The notes under the pieces: model-generated
The model's input: only the letters and a program-made list of their open reading frames with translations
Database searches by the model: none
Told to the model about the DNA's origin: nothing
Shown here: piece by piece, positions 14,351-22,479 of the stretch
Layout: every line of letters starts with the position of its first letter
Numbering within the stretch: position 1 is the stretch's first letter
Translations under genes and position numbers: made by a program
Assembly: GCA_964510225.1 (NCBI GenBank)
Contig: CAZEAN010000076.1
Span: forward strand, 1-27,070
Length of the DNA stretch: 27,070 bases
From: CAZEAN01 sp964510225
GTDB lineage: Bacteria; Planctomycetota; Planctomycetia; Isosphaerales; Isosphaeraceae
Direction of reading: 5' to 3'

Positions 14351-16753
14351 TCAGCGCGCGAGAGCGGCCTTCGCCTGGATCTTTCGGTACTCTCTTAACT
14401 GCTCTTCTGTGAGATTTCGTTCCGTAATCTGAATCGTGACCTGCTCAAGTTCTCCGGTAAACTTAAATGGAACCATGTAGTCTTCGCTCACAGGCGTACC
14501 GGTGTCCTCACCGATATCAAGGGTCTCGTCGAGAGACATCCGATAGCCAATTGATCTTGAAAGACGCTCGGAAACAACCTCTGTACCGTCAATGGAGAGC
14601 GTCGCGGTTCCACCTGCCCCAATCCCGCCATCGTAGTCGAAATCAACGGTGATGAGGTGCTCACCCGGAGCCAATTCCTCTTCGGCAGCGACTGTGTAGC
14701 GTTCAACACCGCAAAGGTTGTAGTGAAAGACCGGCTTGCCCTCGAGGAGGTAAAGCCCGAGACCCGAGAATCGCCCTCCTTGCGTCATCAAGACCCCTTC
14801 AGCGCCAGATACCGGAATGTTAACGACCGCATTGACTGCGAAGGTCTTGTTTTTGAGGTCGGGAGCAGAGCCCTCAGGGATCCGGGTCATGCCATCATAA
14901 TAGGTAAATGTCGTCCGTCCTTCGGTGAGGCTGGGTCGGTTGCTCACATCAAGACGCTCTACTTTGCTATTGTCCAATGGTAGGACATCATGCTTGACGG
15001 CTTCGATGTAAAACAGGCGTTGCAGCTCGCGAAGTTTCTCTGGGTTTTGGTGGGTGAGATTCTCCGACTCGGAGAAATCCTCCGCGACGTTGTACAGCTC
15101 CCAGTCGTAACCGTCAATGACGTCGGATGGCTCGGGGACACTGACCCATGGAGGACTGTTGGGGGTGGTGCACGCAACCCAACCATCATGGTAAATCGCT
15201 CGGTTTGCGAACATCTCGAAGTATTGAGTGGTTCGCTTCGACGGGGCCTCGGCATCATCCCACGAGTATGCCATGCTCACGCCATCGATCGGTTCCTGAG
15301 TGAGTCCATCAATCGAGGCTGGGGCGGGTAGACCGGTTGCTTCCAGGATTGTCGGCATAATATCGATGACGTGATGGAACTGGGAGCGGATCTCACCCGA
15401 ATCCTTGATTCGCTTTGGCCAGGAGATGACGAGGCCGTTTCGGGTACCGCCGAAGTGGGAAGCGACTTGCTTGGTCCACTGGAAAGGTGTATCCATCGCA
15501 TGGGCCCAGCCGATCGGATAATGGTTAAACGTCATCGGCCCACCCAGTTCGTTCCGACGTCGATAGACTTCTTCAAAATCCTCCTTAATGTTGTTAAAGA
15601 AGGTCATCTCGTTCAGGAGCCCTTGGGAACTTCCCTCAGCACTGGCGCCGTTGTCTCCTTGGATGTAGATCACCAAGGTGTTGTCTAACTCACCCATTTG
15701 ATCGATCGCGTCGATTAGTCGGCCAAACTGATGGTCAGCATGTGATAACGCACCAGCGTAAACCTCCATCATCCGTGCATAGAGTTCTTTTTCTCGATCG
15801 TTGAGTGAGTCCCACGCTTGGATTCCCTTCGAACGAGTCGTCAGCCGCGTGTCTTCGGGGACAATTCCGAGTTCCTTCTGACGCGCAAGTGTTTCCTCAC
15901 GGACCTGATCCCAACCTTGGTCAAACTTGCCGTCGAACTTCTCAATCCACTCTTTCGGTGCGTGATGTGGCGCGTGTGCTGTCCCGGTCGCGTAATAGCA
16001 AAAGAAGGGCTTATCAGGAGCAACAGCATGCTGCATCTGCATCCATGCGATTGCTCTGTTGGCCATATCCTCATCGAAGTTGTAGTCAGGATCCTCGTCC
16101 GGTGGTTCGACGGGTCGAGTATTCTCCACGATCGCAGGATTCCATTGGTTTGTGTCGCCACCGACGAAGCCATAAAAGTATTCAAAGCCTAGTCCAGTTG
16201 GCCAGAGGTCGAATGGACCCGCCTGGCTGGTGTGCCAGTCAGGCACATTGTGATTCTTTCCGAACCATGATGTGTTATATCCATTGTACTTCAGAATCTG
16301 CCCAATGGTACCGCACGATTTTCGGACCAACGTGTTGTAACCGGGGTAGCCAACTCCAATCTCCATGATGCCGCCGGTTGAAACAGTGTGGTGGTTTCGC
16401 CCCGTAATCAAGGCTGCTCGGGTCGGCGAGCAAAGGGCGGTGGTGTGGAACTGGTTGTACCGCAAGCCGGACTTGGCGAGGCGATCAAATGTCGGGGTCG
16501 GAATGGGTCCCCCAAACGTGCTCGAAGCGCCAAATCCAACGTCATCCGTAAGGATCAGGAGAACATTCGGGGCGCCTTGAGGTGCCTTGACCTCGGCGGG
16601 AAAATCCTTGACGGAATCTGAGGCCCTGAGCCCAACCATTCCCTGGAATTCCAGCTGTGGAATCGGGAGCGACGTCCGGTTGAAGTCGTCGCCAACTGCG
16701 ATCGGGGCGAATGCAAGAAAGCCCACAAGGCAAACAGACTTGGAGAGGTGCAT
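14351..16753 (-). CDS. secreted arylsulfatase with C-terminal beta-sandwich
   Basis: An 800-aa type I sulfatase that hydrolyses sulfate esters after export. A signal peptide (about 1-21, MHLSKSVCLVGFLAFAPIAVG) precedes the sulfatase fold. Metal-binding DD lies at 70-71, and the signature CSPTRAALITGR at 108-119 carries the Cys108 that becomes formylglycine. Residues from about 650 form a beta-sandwich that ends the protein (GRFSGLGLYLLEGKP, DIGEDTGTPV), as is usual in this long arylsulfatase group. I start at 16753, where GAGG lies 5 nt upstream and the signal peptide is N-terminal; the frame is open to 16915. The maturing enzyme is not in the window. It is divergent from an SGNH hydrolase gene; the substrate, probably a sulfated glycan, is inferred. 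Confidence 0.95.
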   Translation of the reverse strand: MHLSKSVCLVGFLAFAPIAVGDDFNRTSLPIPQLEFQGMVGLRASDSVKDFPAEVKAPQGAPNVLLILTDDVGFGASSTFGGPIPTPTFDRLAKSGLRYNQFHTTALCSPTRAALITGRNHHTVSTGGIMEIGVGYPGYNTLVRKSCGTIGQILKYNGYNTSWFGKNHNVPDWHTSQAGPFDLWPTGLGFEYFYGFVGGDTNQWNPAIVENTRPVEPPDEDPDYNFDEDMANRAIAWMQMQHAVAPDKPFFCYYATGTAHAPHHAPKEWIEKFDGKFDQGWDQVREETLARQKELGIVPEDTRLTTRSKGIQAWDSLNDREKELYARMMEVYAGALSHADHQFGRLIDAIDQMGELDNTLVIYIQGDNGASAEGSSQGLLNEMTFFNNIKEDFEEVYRRRNELGGPMTFNHYPIGWAHAMDTPFQWTKQVASHFGGTRNGLVISWPKRIKDSGEIRSQFHHVIDIMPTILEATGLPAPASIDGLTQEPIDGVSMAYSWDDAEAPSKRTTQYFEMFANRAIYHDGWVACTTPNSPPWVSVPEPSDVIDGYDWELYNVAEDFSESENLTHQNPEKLRELQRLFYIEAVKHDVLPLDNSKVERLDVSNRPSLTEGRTTFTYYDGMTRIPEGSAPDLKNKTFAVNAVVNIPVSGAEGVLMTQGGRFSGLGLYLLEGKPVFHYNLCGVERYTVAAEEELAPGEHLITVDFDYDGGIGAGGTATLSIDGTEVVSERLSRSIGYRMSLDETLDIGEDTGTPVSEDYMVPFKFTGELEQVTIQITERNLTEEQLREYRKIQAKAALAR

Positions 16754-17000
16754 GGAGTCCTCGGAGTTCGATGAGTAGACCTGAAATGTGGTACTCTGGG
16801 CACTCGTGTAGCAAAGTGACCACATAGAGATGAAACTAGCCCCCCCGATCCACCTCCGCAATACATCGGTTTCGGTTCCCGAGAAGGCTTGAAGAGTCGA
16901 TGGTGAGTTGAGCATGTCGTTGCAGCACTTCGGAGAATTCGTCGCAGGGATCGCAACTTACGTCGGGCGATCAATTGGTCGGAAACTTCCAGGGTGGAAG

Positions 17001-17648
17001 ATGGAAACAGAGGCAGAGGTCTGGGAATGGTGGATCCGTGGATTTGAACGTCGAGATCGGAAGAATCCGCCTACAAAAGGCGGGATCGTCTTCGTTGGGA
17101 GCTCGTCGATTGCGCGTTGGAGCACGCTCGGAGAAGAGATGGCTCCCTTACCTGTGCTCAACCGAGGCTTCGGCGGATCAAACATCACCGATGTGCTGTA
17201 TTATCTCGATCGGATCGTCCTCAAACACTCACCGAGAATCGTCGTGCTGTATGCGGGTGAGAATGACCTCGGATCGGGCGGTTCGGTTCAAGGAGTGATC
17301 GAAGCCCACCAACAGATCGACGCTCAATTAGCACAAGCGTTGCCAGAGTGCAAACTCGTCGTTGGTTCGGTCAAACCGTCTCCAGCACGTTGGGGGTTAA
17401 GGGAAACCTTCCACGAAACGAATCGCCAATTGAGTACCTTTGTGGCAGTGGATCGGCGACGGTCTTTTGTCGATCTGGCAACACCACTCCTCAATCCCAC
17501 GACCACGCTGCCCGACCCTCCCTGTTATGGATGGGATCAACTCCACTTGAGCGCCGAAGGATATCAGCGTTGGACTGCTCGTCTCAAACCGCTGCTCCTC
17601 AATCTCTGGAACGATCGACTGTCCCATGACAATTCAGGTATAAGTTGA
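17001..17648 (+). CDS. SGNH/GDSL-family hydrolase
   Basis: A 215-aa esterase or acylhydrolase of the SGNH fold. Block I is FVGSSSIARW (31-40) with nucleophile probably Ser35; block II is NRGFGGS (54-60); block III is GEND (86-89) with Asn88; block V is DQLH (179-182) with catalytic Asp179 and His182. All four SGNH residues are present. I prefer the ATG at 17001, preceded by AGGGTGGAAG; an upstream ATG at 16908 would add 31 residues with no signal peptide and overlap the start region of the divergent gene. It is followed after 62 nt by an acyltransferase, so one may remove and the other add acyl groups on a glycan. This role is inference. Confidence 0.87.
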   Translation: METEAEVWEWWIRGFERRDRKNPPTKGGIVFVGSSSIARWSTLGEEMAPLPVLNRGFGGSNITDVLYYLDRIVLKHSPRIVVLYAGENDLGSGGSVQGVIEAHQQIDAQLAQALPECKLVVGSVKPSPARWGLRETFHETNRQLSTFVAVDRRRSFVDLATPLLNPTTTLPDPPCYGWDQLHLSAEGYQRWTARLKPLLLNLWNDRLSHDNSGIS

Positions 17649-17710
17649 TAGACTCAGTCTGCAGTAGACGTGCAGGGTTCAATAGCGTTGGATTCCCCTG
17701 AGAAGCTCAT

Positions 17711-19000
17711 ATGACCACATTACTGGCCGAGGATTCCGCACAAGAAGTTCCGAGCGCTGCAACGACTTCACACCGGTACCACGCCTTAGATGCCTTGCGC
17801 GGGGTCATGATGACCTTAGGGATTCTGACCCATGTGCTCCAAAGCTATGTCCCATACCTAGAGGACATATTCTTCGTCGATGCAACCGGCTCTCCAGTGT
17901 TCTTCGTCGTCGCTGTATTCCTGCACACATTTCGAATGCCAATTTTCTTCGTGATGGCTGGTTTCTTCAGCGCTCTGCTCTATCACCGCCGGGGCGCTTG
18001 GGCGATGGCACGGAATCGATTTGATAGGATCGTCGTTCCGTTTGTCCTTGCCTGGATTGTATTTATCCCCTTGACGCATAACTCAATGAGATGGGGCGAA
18101 ATAGTCTCCGATCGTTACACCGTTACCGAGTTGAAGGAGGATTGGCAAACGGGCACAATCTACGAAACCCACTTCGAGGATCCGACTCAAAGTGGCGAGC
18201 CCGAACCGTACCTTCTCGGGTATCTTTGGTTCCTGTACTATCTTGCCATGTACTGTGCCTCAGCACTCGTCCTCGTTCCGCTCATCAACCTTCTTGGGCA
18301 GGGCGTTGGTGCCGCGATTTCCCAATTGACCCGCCAGTTTCTCCAATCGTGGTGGCGAGTGCCGGTCTTTGGTGTCATCGTAGGGCTCACACTACTTTGG
18401 ACCGGACCGCTTCTCCCTGCACCACTTTCGTTTGTTCCGTCGCCGTCAGCTTATCTCGCGTTTGTCATCTACTTCGGACTAGGTTGGCTCGTGTACCGTG
18501 AGCGCAATTTACTCAACCAATTCAATCGGCATGTTTGGATTCAGATCGGTCTCGCAATTCCGTTGTTTGTGGGCTACCTGCTGCTGTTCGGTCAGATGAT
18601 GGAAGGGATGCTGGCAGGAGAATCGGCCTTCAGTAAGAATCCCGGTCAATACACTCTAACCTGCCTTCTGAGCGGCCTCGTGACAACACTCCTGACCTTT
18701 GGTTTTACCGGGCTCTTCCTCCGACACTTTGGTCACCCGAAACCTTGGTTACGTTATCTCTCAGATGCTTCCTACTGGATCTACCTCGGACACATGCCCT
18801 TAGCCGTTGGAATGCCAATCTTGATCCGTAACTTGCCGATCCCGGGAGTCGCCAAAGTCGCGCTTGCGACACTCTCGTCCTTCGTGATCCTCGTGGCTAC
18901 TTACCATTTTTTTGTCCGGTCGACAATCATCGGTAGAATACTGAATGGCCGGACCTGTCCGTTTCGATTGCTCCCCTTTGGTCCCGGGGAGAAGCAGTAG
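17711..19000 (+). CDS. acyltransferase 3 family membrane protein (OpgC/MdoC-like)
   Basis: A 429-aa inner-membrane acyltransferase-3 (PF01757) with about ten hydrophobic helices. The family N-terminal motif HRYHALDALRGVMMTLGILTH contains the conserved Arg and His; MPIFFVMAGFFSALL and NRFDRIVVPFVLAWIVFIPL follow as typical helices 2-4. Such enzymes transfer acyl groups such as acetyl or succinyl to extracytoplasmic sugars, as OpgC/MdoC does to glucans. GAGAAG lies just upstream of the ATG. It follows the SGNH hydrolase on the same strand and precedes the small Cys-rich protein by 35 nt, so all three may form one transcript. The acceptor sugar is not known. Confidence 0.88.
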   Translation: MTTLLAEDSAQEVPSAATTSHRYHALDALRGVMMTLGILTHVLQSYVPYLEDIFFVDATGSPVFFVVAVFLHTFRMPIFFVMAGFFSALLYHRRGAWAMARNRFDRIVVPFVLAWIVFIPLTHNSMRWGEIVSDRYTVTELKEDWQTGTIYETHFEDPTQSGEPEPYLLGYLWFLYYLAMYCASALVLVPLINLLGQGVGAAISQLTRQFLQSWWRVPVFGVIVGLTLLWTGPLLPAPLSFVPSPSAYLAFVIYFGLGWLVYRERNLLNQFNRHVWIQIGLAIPLFVGYLLLFGQMMEGMLAGESAFSKNPGQYTLTCLLSGLVTTLLTFGFTGLFLRHFGHPKPWLRYLSDASYWIYLGHMPLAVGMPILIRNLPIPGVAKVALATLSSFVILVATYHFFVRSTIIGRILNGRTCPFRLLPFGPGEKQ

Positions 19001-19035
19001 AAGTCTGCTGAATCAAGCGCCCAGAGAGTTGAGAG

Positions 19036-19245
19036 ATGAATTGGATCACAGCGCAAGATCTCGGAGCACTTACGATCGTTGGCATTGCTGCTGTTTATCT
19101 CCTCCGGACAACATCTAAGTCACTCTTGAGTTCGAAAACCAATGAGTCTGGGTGTGCCTCTGGCTGCAACTCTTGCGCAGCAAATAGCACCGGGCGATCC
19201 GAGGAAGAGCCGGTTCAGCTCGTTACACTCAGACCGCCCGGTTAA
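19036..19245 (+). CDS. small FeoB-associated-type Cys-rich membrane protein
   Basis: A 69-aa protein with one membrane helix (about 8-26) followed by a short Cys cluster, Cys40-x3-Cys44-x2-Cys47, in the sequence SGCASGCNSCA. This layout matches the FeoB-associated Cys-rich membrane protein family (PF12669), normally encoded beside feoB. Here it sits 13 kb from feoB, after an acyltransferase. A weak purine-rich ribosome site (GAGAG) is close to the ATG. It may bind iron or another metal at the membrane. The family call rests on layout and motif only. Confidence 0.65.
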   Translation: MNWITAQDLGALTIVGIAAVYLLRTTSKSLLSSKTNESGCASGCNSCAANSTGRSEEEPVQLVTLRPPG

Positions 19246-19297
19246 TCTGCCTTCCAAGTTGATCGTTGACCATCGTCGGACTTGCGAGAATCAGCGG

Positions 19298-20032
19298 TTA
19301 GGTCAATGAGCACTTGATTTGCTCGCAGAGTCGGGCGATCAACCGAACACGTTCGATGTTCGGCCCAGTTCGTCCGCAAGCAACCCGTTCGACCCGTCGG
19401 ACTAAGCGGCAGCATGCGGCATCAACTGGTTGGAAGAGCTTCCATGGATTGCAACCAGAGATGGCGGCTGCCTCTCGGAATCGGCAGAGTTCTTGACGCA
19501 AGATAAGAGCGTCTCGATAGATCGCCCGGCCATCGGGTACATAGCAGATCGTCGGCTTGAACGCACAGAGGAAAGCGTCAACTTGTGCAATCAGCGCGTC
19601 GGTCTGGCAAAGATAGGGAGGTAGTACCACGGGAGGTTGAGGGATCCCGCAACCACCACTGACGACTGGAGGTTGGAATCCTGGAACTGCGATCCCGAAG
19701 TCAGGCTCGATGAGGCCATGACCACCGTGGCCGAATCCGGGGTCGAGGTGACCCGGTTGGATCGGCTGGACTGGGACTTCGATTGGGAGCGCAGGTTGCA
19801 CAGGTCGGATCCCGTTACCGAAACCTTGCTGTCGGACCGCCGGCTGCCGGTACCGAGTCGGGATCAAGCGATGCTGCCGGACTTGATTCCGCTGGATCTG
19901 TCGAGTGGCTGGGTTGGATCGACCGCCGAATTGATTGACTCGGGACCGGTACGATTGAGCCTCAGCTACGCTAGCTAGGAGTGTCAAGCCGGTGACGATA
20001 CCGATTGACAGCCATGTCTTTAAGTTCTGCAT
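19298..20032 (-). CDS. secreted protein with Pro-rich linker and Cys-rich helical domain
   Basis: A 244-aa exported protein of unknown function. The signal peptide is residues 1-25 (MQNLKTWLSI to SVAEA, cut before QS). Residues about 60-140 form a Pro/Gly/Gln-rich linker (repeated QPxxP, PGFGHGGHG). The C-terminal hundred residues look alpha-helical and hold about ten cysteines, including ELCRF, AACCRL and VACGR, which could form disulfides in the envelope or bind metal. I start at 20032, where AGGAG lies 7 nt upstream and a signal peptide begins; the frame stays open to 20203. It converges with the Cys-rich membrane gene. No family is recognised. Confidence 0.8.
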   Translation of the reverse strand: MQNLKTWLSIGIVTGLTLLASVAEAQSYRSRVNQFGGRSNPATRQIQRNQVRQHRLIPTRYRQPAVRQQGFGNGIRPVQPALPIEVPVQPIQPGHLDPGFGHGGHGLIEPDFGIAVPGFQPPVVSGGCGIPQPPVVLPPYLCQTDALIAQVDAFLCAFKPTICYVPDGRAIYRDALILRQELCRFREAAAISGCNPWKLFQPVDAACCRLVRRVERVACGRTGPNIERVRLIARLCEQIKCSLT

Positions 20033-20626
20033 TGGTGTACTCCTGAGGTTATCGGTCAGACTGTCCTTCAGCCAATTGAATCCCGGCACACTCCGGGACG
20101 AATAACGCTGATTGTTCCCAAATGACTGAGTGGTTCTTGGCGGTTCCGGAAGCCTTGGCGGACCACTAAAGCGTCCGCCTTGGATCCCCACAGTGCCGGT
20201 CACTTCTTTGGGCTCTCGGTCGAGAAAACATCAATTACAACGATCGTGCCAAAGCCCAAGAAATCCGGAATTACACGACGCAAATCCATTAACAGCAAAG
20301 AGATAATTCGCCCTGTTTTCTCATGCAACGAACTCGGAGAAAGTTACTGCAGTCGGAGCGAACGTCAGATTTCTGTGGCCGATCACACAGAAGTCTTGCT
20401 TCTCAGATCCAATCGATGACCAACATCTCTCTGTGCTGGATTGCATGAGACACTTCGAAAAGCCGTGCGATGAGCGTGCCTTCGACGCACCAGGGTTCAG
20501 GGACTTCGGCTAGCCTTTACGCGGTGTTCTCTCGTACAATCCGAGTGTGGTCACGCTGTCGGCCGCCTTCAACTCATGATCGTCGATCAGCGCAATCGAA
20601 GTGACCTCCGAGGAGAGCGACTTAAT
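20033..20626. other. 594-bp intergenic region between the secreted protein gene and prfB
   Basis: No convincing gene. It contains the leader of the minus-strand secreted-protein gene, including a perfect 7-bp hairpin GGCGGAC/GTCCGCC (20157-20163 and 20173-20179), and the upstream region of prfB. A lone TACAAT (20535-20540) could be a prfB -10 box, but no good -35 fits. The 79-codon plus-strand frame at 20180-20419 has no family features or ribosome site. Confidence 0.5.
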
Positions 20627-21746
20627 ATGGACGCAGAACTAAAGCGTGACGTCAAAAACGTGATCGATCAAATCATCAAACTGCGAGACTCTCTTTGACT
20701 TTGGCAGCAAGCAGTCCCGTCGTGACGAGTTAGAGGCAAAGATGGGGGCGTCCGATTTCTGGAACGACCAGGACAAGGCGCAGGAAGTCATTCAGGAACT
20801 CAAGACGCTCAACAGCGTTCTCAAGCCTTTCGAAGAGCTGGTCGGCCAAGGGGATGACCTCGATGCGATGATCGAACTCGCTGACGAAGTCGGTGATGAC
20901 TCGATGGATGATGACATTCGGCAATCGATGGAGAAGGCTCGGTCGGATTTCGAAGGGTTTGAACTCCGTTCAATGCTTTCAGGGCCTAACGATCATCGGA
21001 GTGCCTTCGTCAATATTCACGCCGGGGCCGGTGGCACTGAGGCCTGTGACTGGGCTGAGATGGTCTTGCGGATGTACTCGATGTGGGGAGAATCACACGG
21101 TTACAAGATCACCATCACCGACCGTGAAGATGGCGGTGCGGCAGGGATCTCGACCGCTACTCTCCACGTTGCGGGTGAACTCGCCTATGGTTACCTGAAG
21201 TGTGAATCAGGCGTCCATCGTCTCGTCCGGATTAGTCCCTTTGACTCTCAAGCGCGTCGTCAGACGTCATTTGCTTCGGTCGATGTCCTTCCCGAGGTTG
21301 ATGATTCGATCGAGATTGAAATCAATCCCACCGATCTCGAGCGTGAAGTCTTCCGTTGTGGAGGCCCGGGCGGTCAGCACCAGAACAAGACCGAGTCTGG
21401 CGTCCGCTATCGACACGTTCCCACTGGGATCACCGCAGAATCTCGGTCGGAACGTTCGCAGCACAAGAACGATGCCAACGCGATGGCGTTACTGAAGTCT
21501 AAAATGATCAAAATGGAAGAAATGAAACGCGAGGCAGAGTACGCCAAGCTCTACGACGAGAAAGGGGAGATTAGTTTCGGGAGCCAGATCCGCAACTATG
21601 TACTTCAGCCATATCAACTCGTCAAAGATCTCCGGACCGGCCACGAGGTCGGTAATCCGCAGGCGGTCCTTGACGGAAGCCTTGACGACTTCATCAACGC
21701 CTACCTTCGAATGAAGCTTGAGCAAGGCGAAACGACCACTGCGTAA
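20627..21746 (+). CDS. prfB: peptide chain release factor 2, with programmed +1 frameshift
   Basis: RF2 ends translation at UGA and UAA. The gene is split: a 23-codon first frame begins at ATG 20627, preceded by GAGGAG about 11 nt upstream, and ends at CTT TGA. Skipping one T joins it to the main frame beginning GAC at 20697 and ending at 21746. The product has 372 residues against 365 in E. coli. The join reads LRDSLDFGSKQSRRDELEAK, as in other RF2 proteins. In the joined protein the stop-recognition tripeptide SPF is at 203-205 and the catalytic GGQ at 248-250, nearly the E. coli positions (205-207, 250-252). SPF rather than PxT marks RF2, not RF1. Annotation from the ATG at 20742 would lose 38 residues. 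Confidence 0.96.
20693..20699 (+). promoter_or_regulatory. prfB +1 recoding site (CTTTGAC)
   Basis: CTT TGA C is the classical RF2 autoregulatory slip site: when RF2 is scarce, the Leu tRNA shifts +1 from CUU to UUU at the slow UGA and reading resumes at GAC. The strong internal Shine-Dalgarno (AGGGGG in E. coli) is not present; only CGAGA precedes the site. Confidence 0.93.
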
Positions 21747-21766
21747 GTCCTCGCGCGGCTTAAGGA

Positions 21767-21803
21767 CCCTTGCAGGGATAAGCAGTCGAATTCCCTGCAA
21801 GGG
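21767..21803 (+). terminator. perfect 12-bp hairpin between prfB and the 210-aa gene
   Basis: CCCTTGCAGGGA (21767-21778) and TCCCTGCAAGGG (21792-21803) are exact reverse complements with a 13-nt loop, starting 20 nt after the prfB stop. No T tract follows, and the next gene begins 8 nt after the hairpin, so it may terminate prfB transcripts or block the next ribosome site. Confidence 0.6.
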
Positions 21804-21811
21804 ACCCAATC

Positions 21812-22444
21812 ATGTTGAAGTGTACCCGCTCGGAAACCGAGACCGTTCTTGAATCAACCAGGGATCGCTTGGTGATCCGTTGGATTAACGATCGTTGGAA
21901 TCATTGGATTGAGCGATCTGTGGCGGGTCGCTGGACCATTCTCGTTCGGAGCCTTGATCGATCAGGTCCCGGTACAGAAAGACCGCCCTCACCTGTTTTT
22001 CAGCAACTCCATCTCCAAGAGAGCGCAGAAGACACGATCCAGGTACTTTTGGTCGGACAGGACGACAAGCATCATTATTCAGGTGTCCTCACCGTCTCGG
22101 AAACCGGATCTGAGTTCCGAGTCGATTCCGAGATTGCCGATCGCTGCCCAATCGCAGAGTCGCCGGTAGCGTCTACCTTTATTGTCGACTTGCCGATCAC
22201 GGCGCTATCCGAGGCGTCCGATACTGAAGGCACCTGGGAACTCAAGTCTGTGCTACCCGTGTACGACGAAGATCCCCTCGAGGCAGCCCTTGTCATCGAA
22301 GCCCAATCAAATGGTCGGATCGACGTCCGTGAGGCCACCTACCGCTCATTGTATGTCCAAGTGACTCCGCCTCGACAACAACTGAGCGCGCCGACACGGA
22401 GCTGGGCGTTTTCTTGGAGGGTGGTCGAGCGAGCGATCCGCTGA
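21812..22444 (+). CDS. hypothetical protein (210 aa) upstream of glyA
   Basis: A 210-aa soluble protein of unknown family. There is no signal peptide, membrane helix or cysteine cluster (two Cys, at residue 4 and in RCPIAES). The sequence is beta-rich and acidic, with a basic N-terminal third (DRLVIRWINDRWNHWIERSVAGRWTILVR) and a Trp/Arg end. It starts 8 nt after a strong hairpin and shows no clear ribosome site. It ends 35 nt before glyA on the same strand, so the two are probably cotranscribed. The long uninterrupted frame and fit between neighbours support a real gene; nothing indicates its role. Confidence 0.68.
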   Translation: MLKCTRSETETVLESTRDRLVIRWINDRWNHWIERSVAGRWTILVRSLDRSGPGTERPPSPVFQQLHLQESAEDTIQVLLVGQDDKHHYSGVLTVSETGSEFRVDSEIADRCPIAESPVASTFIVDLPITALSEASDTEGTWELKSVLPVYDEDPLEAALVIEAQSNGRIDVREATYRSLYVQVTPPRQQLSAPTRSWAFSWRVVERAIR

Positions 22445-22479
22445 TCGTTGATCGAAGAATCAATCAGGAGAAGATATCG

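Noticed and set aside
20180..20419. 79-codon frame between the secreted protein gene and prfB
   Set aside because: No ribosome site, low-complexity charged product, no partner or family features.
20742..21746. prfB starting at the ATG at 20742
   Set aside because: It would drop the N-terminal 38 residues; the upstream frame plus CTTTGAC slip gives the full RF2 with correct motif spacing.
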